Source: Nocardia sp. CY41 (GTDB lineage Bacteria; Actinomycetota; Actinomycetes; Mycobacteriales; Mycobacteriaceae). From it: DNA of 60,355 bases. The notes under the pieces were generated by a model. The model was not told where the DNA came from. It was given only the letters and a program-made list of their open reading frames with translations, and did not search any database. Location of the stretch: positions 1-60,355 of the forward strand of contig NZ_VUOS01000036.1 of the NCBI RefSeq assembly GCF_009829325.1, in the 5' to 3' direction. The position numbers and the translations under genes are program-made. This document shows positions 31,053 to 39,805 of this stretch, in pieces; within the stretch, counting starts at the first letter, position 1; each line of letters starts with the position of its first letter.

Positions 31053-34000
31053 CCGCGCGTGCCGGGTGGCGGGAACAGTCGCCGCCCACGGGATCCGACC
31101 CGTTCGGTGACTTCGCCGAGTACAACCGGCCCGGGCTGGCCGCATTGCTGCGAGCCTGTCACCTCGACGTGCTGTACACCGCTGCGGACGGTGACCATCT
31201 CCTCCGCGCGGACGGCACCCGGGTGCTGGATCTCGTCGGCGGTTTCGGCGCCGCGCTCTTCGGTCACAATCATCCGGCGCTGGTACGGGCCGCGACCGCG
31301 ACGCTGAACCAGCAGGTGCCCTTCGTGGCGCAGGGGAGTGTCCGGCCCGGCGCCGCGCGGTTGGCGCGGCGGCTGTCCGAGTCGGTCGGTGCGTGCACCG
31401 GCCGGGAGTACGTGGTGACCTTCGGTTCCACCGGAGCCGACGCGGTGGAGGCGGCGATCCGGCACGCGGCTGTCGCGCACGCGCGCGCCCTGTCCGCACT
31501 GGACGCCGAGCTGCGGCGGACGCTGCGCCGGCTCCGTCGCGACGACTTGCACGACGTGCGCCCGTCCGCGCCCGCCGGGGACGCCGAAGCGCGGCCCGCC
31601 GCGGCCGTGCTCACCGAATCGTTGGACCGGATCGCGCGGTTGCGGGAGCGCGGCCCGGTGTTCGTCTCCCTCGCGGGCGCGTTCCACGGAAAGAGCGCTG
31701 GTGCCTTCGCGCTCACCGAACAGGCCGATACCCCGGCCGACCTGGTGGTGCCCGGACCGCCGCGACTGCGGCTCGACAGCTGGGCGCCGGACGAGGTGGC
31801 CGGCGCGTTCGCGGACGAGCTGTGCACCGTAGGTGTCATCGACCTCGGTCCCGACGGCGCGCCCGTGCGCACCTGGCGGCAGCTGTCGCCCGTCGCGGCG
31901 GTGTTCGCCGAGCCCGTCCAGGGTGAAGGCGGCGTGCGGGAAGTTCCCCCCGATACCCTGCACGCCCTCCGGGAACTCGCCGATCGGCATGCCGCGGCGC
32001 TGATCTTCGACGAGATCCAGTGCGGCATGGGCCGGACCGGCACCTTCCTGGCGTCGGCGCCGTCGGGTGTGCGCGCGGACTACTACCTGATGTCGAAATC
32101 ACTCGGCGGCGGACTGGTGAAGATCGCCGCGCTGCTGGTGGACCGTGCGCACGCCGTCGCCGAATTCGGTCGCTACCACACCTCGACCTTCGCCGACGAC
32201 GAGCTGTCGGCGACGGTCGCGGACACGGCACTGGACCTGTTGCGCGACAACCAGCTCCGGATCAGCGACGCGGGAGCGCGGTTGCGGGCGCATCTGGACG
32301 AGGTGGCCCGCCGCTGGCCGCGCGAGATCGTGGCGGTGCGCGGGCGCGGGCTCCTACAGGGGGTCGAGCTGCGGGCGCCGGAGCCGCGATCGGCACTGCT
32401 ACGCGAGATCTGCGCGCCCGACATGTTCGGCTACGTGGTGGCCGGATACCTGCTGCACCGGCACGCGATCCGCATGTTGCCCACTCTCTCGGCGCCGACC
32501 ACCCTGCGCGTCCAGCCGTCGGCGTTCGTCACCGAAGCCGACATGGCGCGGCTGGCGACCGCGTTGGACGACATCGCGGCGTTGCTGCACCGCGGCCGGT
32601 ACGACGTCCTGCTGGCGCACCTGGCCGCTCCGGTCACCACGAAGACCACGGTGACGGATCGGGCTCCGCTGCCCCGGCGCGCCGACACGCCACCCGCGCG
32701 GGACCCGCACGCACCGACCAGGGTGGCGTTCCTGGCGAACCTGCCCGAGACGGCGGACCTGCGCCGATTGGCCCCCGAGCTGGCAGCGTGGACCGACGCC
32801 GAGCTCGCCGCCTTGCTCGAACGTCTGCGCCCCGTGGCGGATCCCTTCGAGTTGACCAGACGGACGATCTCCTCACCCACCGGCGCCGAGGTCGAGATGA
32901 TGGTGTTCGCGCTGCCGCTGACGGCCGGACAGATCGTCGCGCATCAGCGTGCCGGCGAGCGGACCTACGTGCGGGAACTGGTCTGGCACGCGGTGGAACA
33001 GGCGATCGCGGCCGGAGCCACGGTGATCGGGCTGGGCGGCTACACCTCGATCGTCACCGACGCCGCTCGCGAGGTGGCGGAGGACACCGTCACGGTCACC
33101 TCCGGCAATTCGCTCACCGCGGCCTGCGCCTACGAGGTGCTCGGCGCCGAGCTGGCCGCACTGCCGCCGGGGCAGCGGCGAGTCGGCATTCTCGGCGCAC
33201 TCGGCAACATCGGCGCCGTCATGGCCGAACTGCTTGCCCCGCTGGCCGATTCGCTGGTCCTGGTGGGCAGGTCGGGCGCCGGGGCGCGCTTGCGCCGCGT
33301 AGCCGCCGGACTCCCCGGCGAGGTGGTCGTGAGCGAGGATCTGGCCGCACTGCGGGACTGCCGGGTGGTCGTGACCGCCACCAACTCCGCGGAGCCGCTG
33401 ATCACCGCGCGGCATCTCGCCACGCGCCACCCGGTGCTGATCTGCGATCTGGCCGTACCGGGCGATGTGGACCCGGCGGTCGCCGCGCAGCCGCACCTCA
33501 CCCTGGTCGACGGCGGCCGCATGGCGCTGCCGCTGGGCCAGACCCCGTCCCTGCCCGAAACCGGGTTGCCCGCCGGAATCGTCTACGCGTGCATGGCCGA
33601 GACGCTGCTGCTCGGCTTCGAACCGCGTACCGCGAGCCCGTCCTACGGCGCGCTCACCGTGGGGGGCGTCCGCGCGGCGCGGAGTCTGGCCGCTCGCCAC
33701 GACCTGCGCCCGGTCCTACTGCCGACAGGAGCCACCACCGTGATCACTCCGACGACCGCGTCCGCACCGATGTTCCTGGGCGCGGCCGACTTCGCGCCCA
33801 CTCGGGCGGGCGGCAAAGCCGCCACCCTGCACGAACTGCTGACCGACGGATTCGCCGTCCCGCCCGGTTTCGTCGTGGCTGCCGATCTGGACCTGACCGG
33901 CGTCGGCGACGACGATCTATCCGGCTGGGTGCGGGCGATCGGCGGGTTCCCGGTGGCCGTGCGCTCCAGCGGCGTTCTCGAGGATCTCGACGACGCCAGC

Positions 34001-36961
34001 TTCGCGGGCCAGTACGAGTCCTACCTGGACATCGCGGACGCGGCGGCGCTGCGGACGCACATCGAGCGGTGCCGCGGCTCGGTACGCAACGAACGCGTGC
34101 GGGCGTATCTGTCCCGCCGCGGCATGGCCGACACCGAGGCGACCGTGGCCGTCTTGGTGCAGCGGATGGTGGAGGCGCGCTGCGCGGGCGTCGGATTCAG
34201 CATCGATGCGCTCACCGGCATCGAGGAGCACGCGGTGCTGGAGGCCTGCCACGGCGTGGGGGAGCGTCTGGTCTCCGGGCAGGTGACCCCGACTCGCTAC
34301 ACGCTGCGGCTGTCGGACGGCGGTGTGGTGGCGCGCGAGGCGGGCGACGAGGACGTCAGGCTCGACGGCGCAGACACCGAGGCGCTCGCCGCGCTGCTGC
34401 TGGCGGTGCAGGCACGCAGGCATCGGCCGCAGGACATCGAATGGGCGATCGATGGCGACGGCGGATTGTGGCTGCTGCAGTCCCGTGCGGTCACCGCGAT
34501 CAGCTGGCGCACCGACATCGACCAGTTCTCCGATGCGGACCTGCGCGACGGCGGCGTCTCGGCCCGCGTGTGCACACCCATGATGTTCTCGTTGTACGAC
34601 AACGCCTTCCAGTACTCGATGCAGCGGTTCTTCGAGGGATTGGGGCTGGCCCGGCCGGGCGAGGAGCCGGACTGGATGGCGATGTATTACGGCCGGGCCT
34701 ACTGGAACGTGAGCGCGGTGAAGAAGTGCTTCCAGCGCATACCCGGCTTCGACGAGCAGCACTTCGACGACGATCTGGGCGTCCTCAACGAATACGGCCC
34801 GGAGGGGCCGATCCGCACCGCGAACACGCCGCTGACCATCGCCCGGGCGCTGCCGGTCGCGCTGGCGGTGCAGCGCAGCTACCGCGAACAGCTCACCGCC
34901 GTCGACACGTTCGCCGCGAGCTGGCCGGCCAAGTACGCGGCGTGGCGCGAGCGGGTGCGCGCGCTGCCGCACACCGACGAGGCGACCTTCGCCGCCGATC
35001 TCGCCGACTGCCTGCTCACCCTGCACGCCGCGACCGAACGCACCTACTTCACGACGATCTATCACAACTCGAGCGTGCAGACCGACTTCAAACAGCTGCT
35101 GGACAAGATCGACGCGGCCACCGGCGCGTCCAGCTCCGCCCTCGACCTGATGGGTGGCCTCGCCGAGATCAGCCACATGGCGCTGCAACACGGCATCGTC
35201 GAATTACACCGGGTGGCAACGCAGTCCGGGCTGGACGGTCCGGAGTGGGACGAGGCGCTCGCGGCTTTCCTCGCCGAGCAGGGCTTCCATGCCGACGCCG
35301 AACTCGACCTCACCTGCCCGCGCTGGTCGGAGGAGCCGGGACGGGTTCGGTCGATGATCGCGGTGATGCTCGAACACGGCACCGCGCCGGCCGACCCTGC
35401 GGCCACACTGGTGGAGCAGCGCAAGCGCTACGAGTCCGAATCGGCCGCGCTACGAACCCGCGTTCGTGCCCGGCCCACGACCCGGGTGCGGTATGCCAAG
35501 GCGCTGGACAAGCAGATCGAGCGGATGCGCCGCTATCTCGTCGCCCGGGAGCGGATGCGGGAATTCTCGTCGCAGTGTTACGCCGTCGTGCGCGCCTACG
35601 TGGTGGAGGCGGGTGCCCGTCTGACCGCCACCGGTGCGCTCGAGCACGCCGACGACGCGTTCCAGCTGACCATCCATGAGCTCACCGACCTGGTCGCGGG
35701 CCGCGCGGACGCCACGGCCCTCGCGCCCGTGATCGCCTACCGACGGGCGATGTACGAGGGGTATCGCGATCTCACGCCGCCGCACGAACTCGGTGGCGGG
35801 GTGACCGTGGCGGCGGTGCGTGCCGTCGCCGACGGCGACCTGTCCGGTCTCGGATGCAGTCCCGGTATCGCCGAGGGAACGGCGCGGGTGATCACCGCGC
35901 TCACCGACATCGACCAGTTGCGCGACGGCGACATCCTCGTCACGCGTTTCACCGACCCGGGATGGACTCCCGCGCTGGGCTTGGTGGCGGGTGTGGTGAC
36001 CGAGGTGGGCGGCATGCTGTCGCACGCCGCCGTGATCGGGCGCGAGTACGGCATTCCCGCCGTGCTGAACGTAGCGGGAGCGACGAGCGCCGTGCGATCG
36101 GGTCAGCGGATCCGAATCGACGGAAGCGCGGGAGTGGTTCGGATCCTGGACGCGGATTCCGTCGAGGCCCCCGCGGCGAACGAACCCTCCGCGGATCACC
36201 GGCGAGCCGACAGCACCACTGCCGAGCCGCCGGAGCAGGACTCACCGCCACCCCCGGTCCGTCGCGAGATATCCGCGACGGCAGATCCTGCCGCCTCACC
36301 CCGCGTGAGTCGCGGCTCCGGAAAGGAAACAACACTGACCGCACGTAAACGCCTGATCTGCCTCGCCGGCGGTGACGGCTCGGGGAAGACCACCCAGGTG
36401 GCGAGGATCGCCGCCGAATTCGAGGCGCAGGGCCACAGCGTCGCCGCGGTGACGATCTGGGACGCCTTCCTCGACCCGAAGGCCTCCTCGAAACTCCCCT
36501 GGGGAAGCCCCGCCGAGATCTACGGTTACCTCCAGTTGCTGACCCCGCTCAGCCGAGCGCACTTCCTGTTCCACGCCATGCAGCTGTCGCTGGACCTGGC
36601 GGCCGAACGCGGCGCGGATATCGTGCTCGCGAACGCGTACTGGTACAAGTACTACGCCACCGAGGTCGCCCACGGTGGCGACCCGGCCGTTCTGCGCAGC
36701 CTGGCGGCGGGCTTCCCGGAACCCGACCGCACGTTCTACCTCGCGGTGCGGCCGCAGGACGCCCTGAGCCGCAAACGATTGCGCAGCGACTACGAGAGCG
36801 GCTACGGCGACGAGGAATCGTTCCTGGCCTTCCAGCAGCGCAGCCACGAGGCGCTGGACGCGCTGTCGGACGAGCTGGGCTGGATCCGGCTCGACGGCAC
36901 GGCGGCGCAGGCCGAGATCACCGGTGCCGTGCTCACCCAGTTGCGCGAGGACGACCGATGA
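31049..36961 (+). CDS. Four-part fusion: class III aminotransferase - acyl-ACP reductase - PEP-synthase-like - thymidylate-kinase-like
   Basis: 1970 residues. (1) About 25-520: PLP class III transaminase, Lys350 in LMSKSLGGG and DEIQCGMGRTG. (2) About 550-880: relative of cyanobacterial acyl-ACP reductase: GLGGYTSI, TSGNSLTAACAYEVL, Rossmann GILGALGNIG from 713, and ACMAETLLLGFE with Cys848 at the position of the acyl-accepting cysteine. (3) About 905-1690: PEP-synthase/PPDK-like enzyme with ATP-grasp (AVRSSGVLEDLDDASFAGQ, then LLQSRAVTA), a long helical middle, and phosphohistidine domain H1659 in GGMLSHAAVIGREYGIPAV. (4) 1763-1970: P-loop kinase GGDGSGKTTQ after a Pro/Ala/Glu linker. Parts 1-2 would turn an acyl-ACP into an aldehyde and then an amine, as TamH/PigE do; part 3 resembles the PigC/TamQ condensing family. 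A CTG at 36335 with AAGGA upstream might start part 4 separately. Confidence 0.88.
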   Translation: MTARAGWREQSPPTGSDPFGDFAEYNRPGLAALLRACHLDVLYTAADGDHLLRADGTRVLDLVGGFGAALFGHNHPALVRAATATLNQQVPFVAQGSVRPGAARLARRLSESVGACTGREYVVTFGSTGADAVEAAIRHAAVAHARALSALDAELRRTLRRLRRDDLHDVRPSAPAGDAEARPAAAVLTESLDRIARLRERGPVFVSLAGAFHGKSAGAFALTEQADTPADLVVPGPPRLRLDSWAPDEVAGAFADELCTVGVIDLGPDGAPVRTWRQLSPVAAVFAEPVQGEGGVREVPPDTLHALRELADRHAAALIFDEIQCGMGRTGTFLASAPSGVRADYYLMSKSLGGGLVKIAALLVDRAHAVAEFGRYHTSTFADDELSATVADTALDLLRDNQLRISDAGARLRAHLDEVARRWPREIVAVRGRGLLQGVELRAPEPRSALLREICAPDMFGYVVAGYLLHRHAIRMLPTLSAPTTLRVQPSAFVTEADMARLATALDDIAALLHRGRYDVLLAHLAAPVTTKTTVTDRAPLPRRADTPPARDPHAPTRVAFLANLPETADLRRLAPELAAWTDAELAALLERLRPVADPFELTRRTISSPTGAEVEMMVFALPLTAGQIVAHQRAGERTYVRELVWHAVEQAIAAGATVIGLGGYTSIVTDAAREVAEDTVTVTSGNSLTAACAYEVLGAELAALPPGQRRVGILGALGNIGAVMAELLAPLADSLVLVGRSGAGARLRRVAAGLPGEVVVSEDLAALRDCRVVVTATNSAEPLITARHLATRHPVLICDLAVPGDVDPAVAAQPHLTLVDGGRMALPLGQTPSLPETGLPAGIVYACMAETLLLGFEPRTASPSYGALTVGGVRAARSLAARHDLRPVLLPTGATTVITPTTASAPMFLGAADFAPTRAGGKAATLHELLTDGFAVPPGFVVAADLDLTGVGDDDLSGWVRAIGGFPVAVRSSGVLEDLDDASFAGQYESYLDIADAAALRTHIERCRGSVRNERVRAYLSRRGMADTEATVAVLVQRMVEARCAGVGFSIDALTGIEEHAVLEACHGVGERLVSGQVTPTRYTLRLSDGGVVAREAGDEDVRLDGADTEALAALLLAVQARRHRPQDIEWAIDGDGGLWLLQSRAVTAISWRTDIDQFSDADLRDGGVSARVCTPMMFSLYDNAFQYSMQRFFEGLGLARPGEEPDWMAMYYGRAYWNVSAVKKCFQRIPGFDEQHFDDDLGVLNEYGPEGPIRTANTPLTIARALPVALAVQRSYREQLTAVDTFAASWPAKYAAWRERVRALPHTDEATFAADLADCLLTLHAATERTYFTTIYHNSSVQTDFKQLLDKIDAATGASSSALDLMGGLAEISHMALQHGIVELHRVATQSGLDGPEWDEALAAFLAEQGFHADAELDLTCPRWSEEPGRVRSMIAVMLEHGTAPADPAATLVEQRKRYESESAALRTRVRARPTTRVRYAKALDKQIERMRRYLVARERMREFSSQCYAVVRAYVVEAGARLTATGALEHADDAFQLTIHELTDLVAGRADATALAPVIAYRRAMYEGYRDLTPPHELGGGVTVAAVRAVADGDLSGLGCSPGIAEGTARVITALTDIDQLRDGDILVTRFTDPGWTPALGLVAGVVTEVGGMLSHAAVIGREYGIPAVLNVAGATSAVRSGQRIRIDGSAGVVRILDADSVEAPAANEPSADHRRADSTTAEPPEQDSPPPPVRREISATADPAASPRVSRGSGKETTLTARKRLICLAGGDGSGKTTQVARIAAEFEAQGHSVAAVTIWDAFLDPKASSKLPWGSPAEIYGYLQLLTPLSRAHFLFHAMQLSLDLAAERGADIVLANAYWYKYYATEVAHGGDPAVLRSLAAGFPEPDRTFYLAVRPQDALSRKRLRSDYESGYGDEESFLAFQQRSHEALDALSDELGWIRLDGTAAQAEITGAVLTQLREDDR

Positions 36962-37815
36962 GCGGCTCGCATACCCGCCGGGTGGCCCTGGTCGGCATCG
37001 ACGGCGCGGGGAAATCCTCGGTGCTGGCCGCGCTCCGCGCGCTGGCGGTGCGGACCGACGCCGGTGGCTTCGCGTCGATGACCTGCCCCGACTTCCACGA
37101 CACCCGCGACGTTCCGCTCGCCGACCTGTCCCGGCAGCTCAGGGCGTTCAGCGTCGGCTGTGACGAGATCGGTGACGTGGCGATGAAGGCCACCGCCATG
37201 TACCTGCAGATGACCCTGTTCGGGCCGGTGGAACAACACTTCCTGCGCACCTGGGCGCCGGATGTGCTGGTGTGCGAACGGCATCCGCTGATCGAACTGC
37301 TCGTCTACGGCCCGTTGTACGTGGCGCTGGCGGGCACCGACGGGCGCTGCCGCGAGCGGCAGGACGAGATCGCGGCGGTGCTCGATCGGCATCGACCGGG
37401 CACGTTCGCCGACATCCTGGCCTGGCAGCACGCCCAGGCGGCCCGGCTGGGCAGTTCGCCGGACCCGTGGCTGCTGCTGTCGGAGATCGCGGAACTGGTC
37501 GGTCGCGACATCGCCGCAGCGGTATCCGGTTTCGCCGAACGATTCCGCACCACGCTGCCGGACACGGTGCTGTGGCTCGACGCGCCGCCCGAGCAGGCGG
37601 CGGCACGCTGTGTGCAGCGGTCGGGGCGCGGGCCCGTCGAGGCCCATGAGACCGCCGAGCGGCTGACCGCGCTGCGCGCGGGCTACGAGCAGGTGCGCGA
37701 GACCCTCGCGACCGCGTTTCCGGAGGTGGTATTCCACCGCATCGAGACCGGCGACGACGTCGACCTCGCGGAATCGGTGCGCGCCTGCGTGACGGAAGGG
37801 AAGTTGCTCGGATGA
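36958..37815 (+). CDS. Thymidylate-kinase-like P-loop kinase
   Basis: 285 residues opening with RRVALVGIDGAGKSSVLAAL, a Walker A of the thymidylate kinase superfamily. An LVCERHPLIELLVYGPLYV segment replaces the usual DRY/lid region, and VLWLDAPPEQAAARCVQRSG fits the late strand with its arginine-rich lid. It is longer than true dTMP kinases (about 210) and too divergent in the substrate region to be a housekeeping TMPK. Its start overlaps the stop of the fusion, whose last domain is the same fold, so two such kinases stand side by side. It would phosphorylate a pathway intermediate or nucleotide; the substrate is unknown. Confidence 0.75.
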   Translation: MSGSHTRRVALVGIDGAGKSSVLAALRALAVRTDAGGFASMTCPDFHDTRDVPLADLSRQLRAFSVGCDEIGDVAMKATAMYLQMTLFGPVEQHFLRTWAPDVLVCERHPLIELLVYGPLYVALAGTDGRCRERQDEIAAVLDRHRPGTFADILAWQHAQAARLGSSPDPWLLLSEIAELVGRDIAAAVSGFAERFRTTLPDTVLWLDAPPEQAAARCVQRSGRGPVEAHETAERLTALRAGYEQVRETLATAFPEVVFHRIETGDDVDLAESVRACVTEGKLLG

Positions 37816-38066
37816 GCACGCGCGACGACATCGGCTCGGCGGATCTGGAAGCGCGGGTCCGCGCGATCGTCGGGGAGGTGCTGTGGGTGCCCGCGGCCGA
37901 CCTCGACCCGGCGGCGCCGCTGATCGACTACGGACTCGACTCGCCCACCGCCATCGAACTCACCCTTCAGCTGGAACACGCCTTCTCCGTGAGCATTCCG
38001 GAGGACGACGCCGCCCGGCTGACCACGGTCGCCACGATCGTGCGCTACGTCGAGGATCAGGCATGA
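37812..38066 (+). CDS. Acyl carrier protein 2
   Basis: 84 residues with IDYGLDSPTAIELTLQLEHA, the serine after LD being the phosphopantetheine site. The acidic helix II and the C-terminal VATIVRYVEDQ are typical. ATGA overlaps join it to the kinase upstream and the fatty acyl-AMP ligase downstream. Next to the ligase it is the likeliest acceptor of the activated fatty acid. Confidence 0.93.
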   Translation: MSTRDDIGSADLEARVRAIVGEVLWVPAADLDPAAPLIDYGLDSPTAIELTLQLEHAFSVSIPEDDAARLTTVATIVRYVEDQA

Positions 38067-39805
38067 CCACACCACCAGGGCCACTGCGGCCGCACCACCC
38101 GAGCATCGTGCACGCGCTGCTGTCCGGCGGCGAACGCGGCGCGGCGGCGGCATCGACGGTCATCCTGCCCGAACGCGCCGCCGCCGGGCACGGCGACGAG
38201 ATCCACCGGCGGCATGACGAGCTTGCGAGCGCCGCGTGCCGCGCCGCGGCGGGCCTGGCCGCCGACGGCGTGCGCCGGGGCGATCGCGTGTTGCTGTGCC
38301 TGCCCACGTCGGCGGAATTCGTCACGGTCTTCTTCGGTGCGCTGCTGCTCGGCGCGGTGCCCACCGCCATCGCCACCCCGGGTGGCTTCGGGGCCGCCGA
38401 GATCTTTCTGGATCGGTTCGCCCGGCTGCTGGCCTATCTGGACCCGACGGCCGTGGTGAGCACTCCGGCGGTGCTCGCCACGTTGCCCGTGCCCGCATCG
38501 GTGGCGGCGATCGACGCCTCGGCACTGCACGCGCTGGCGCACACCTCAGGGGCTCCCGCGCTCGCGCCGCGCCTGCCCGCATCGGACGATGTCGCGTTCA
38601 TCCAAGCCACCTCCGGCTCGACGGGCACGCCGAAGGGCGTGCAGGTCACCCACGCGAATCTGGCCGCCAACTGCGAGCAGATCGCCCGCGCCGCCGCGAT
38701 CGGACCCGGCGACACCTGGGTCGGCTGGCTGCCGCTGCACCACGACATGGGCCTGATCGGTGGGTTCCTCACGCCGCTGTTCCGCGGCATCGACGCGGTG
38801 CTGATCCCGCCGAACCGGTTCCTGCGCCACCCGGCCGATTGGCTGCGCGCCGTGCACGAGCATCGCGGAACTCTCACCGCAGCACCGAACTTCGCCTACG
38901 GCTACGCCGCCGCGCGCATCGCCGACAGCGACCTGGACGGAGTGGATCTGTCCGCATGGCGGTTCCTGTTCTGCGGCGCCGAACCGATCCATCCGCCCAC
39001 GGTGCGGCAGTTCGTCGACCGGTTCGGCGCCTGGGGGCTGCCCTCCGACGCGCTCGTGCCGTGCTACGGGCTGGCCGAGGCGTCGCTCGCGGTGACGGTG
39101 GCCGCTCCGCGCGCGCCGATCGCGTTCGACTCGGTCTCCCGCCGCGGACTGGCCGAAGACGGCGTCGCGGTGGATGTCCCGGCCGACGACGGCGACGCGC
39201 TGGCCATCGTCGACTGCGGTGCGCCCGTGGCGGGCACCGAAGTCCGCGTGGTGGACGAGGAGGGGACGCCGTGCGGCGCGGATTCGATCGGCCGGGTGCA
39301 ATTCCGTGGACCGTCCACCACGCCGGGATACTTCCGGCTGCCCGAAGCCACCGCCGCCACCCGGTCGGAGGGCTGGTGGGACACCGGGGACGTCGGGTAC
39401 CTGCGGAACGGCCGGTTGCGGATCACCGGCCGGCGCAAAGACCTGATCATCATCCGCGGCGCGAACTATCTGCCCACCGACTTCGAGGTCGCCGCCGAGC
39501 AGGTGCCGGGAGTACGGCCGGGCGGCGTGGTCGCGGTGGGACGACCCGAGACGGGCGGTGGCTCGGAAGAGCTGCACCTGATCGTCGAATCCGCGGTGGC
39601 ACAAGCGGAGCACGACACACTGGCCCGTGCGGTACGGGCCGCGGTGAGCAAACGCACTGGGGTGCTGGCCGCCGGCGTGCGGATCGTCGCGCCGCGCAGC
39701 ATCCCGAAGACCACCAGCGGGAAGGTTCAGCGCACCGCGGCCCGGCGACTACTCGACGCCGACGAACTGGTCGGCGCCGCACGCGGGGAAGGCCTGACGC
39801 GATGA
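38063..39805 (+). CDS. Fatty acyl-AMP ligase (FAAL-type adenylating enzyme)
   Basis: 580 residues from the ATG at 38063. The adenylate-forming core has TSGSTGTPKGVQVTHANL (P-loop), LPLHHDMGLIGGFLTPLFRG (a FAAL hallmark), CYGLAEASLAVTVAAP, WWDTGDVGYLRNGRLRITGR and the C-terminal lysine loop PKTTSGKVQRT. FAALs adenylate free fatty acids and pass them to an ACP rather than to CoA. Here ACP2 overlaps its start, and ACP1 and an acyl-ACP reductase are in the same operon. It is shorter in the N-domain insertion region than typical mycobacterial FadD32-type enzymes, so some CoA ligase activity cannot be excluded. Confidence 0.9.
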   Translation: MTTPPGPLRPHHPSIVHALLSGGERGAAAASTVILPERAAAGHGDEIHRRHDELASAACRAAAGLAADGVRRGDRVLLCLPTSAEFVTVFFGALLLGAVPTAIATPGGFGAAEIFLDRFARLLAYLDPTAVVSTPAVLATLPVPASVAAIDASALHALAHTSGAPALAPRLPASDDVAFIQATSGSTGTPKGVQVTHANLAANCEQIARAAAIGPGDTWVGWLPLHHDMGLIGGFLTPLFRGIDAVLIPPNRFLRHPADWLRAVHEHRGTLTAAPNFAYGYAAARIADSDLDGVDLSAWRFLFCGAEPIHPPTVRQFVDRFGAWGLPSDALVPCYGLAEASLAVTVAAPRAPIAFDSVSRRGLAEDGVAVDVPADDGDALAIVDCGAPVAGTEVRVVDEEGTPCGADSIGRVQFRGPSTTPGYFRLPEATAATRSEGWWDTGDVGYLRNGRLRITGRRKDLIIIRGANYLPTDFEVAAEQVPGVRPGGVVAVGRPETGGGSEELHLIVESAVAQAEHDTLARAVRAAVSKRTGVLAAGVRIVAPRSIPKTTSGKVQRTAARRLLDADELVGAARGEGLTR

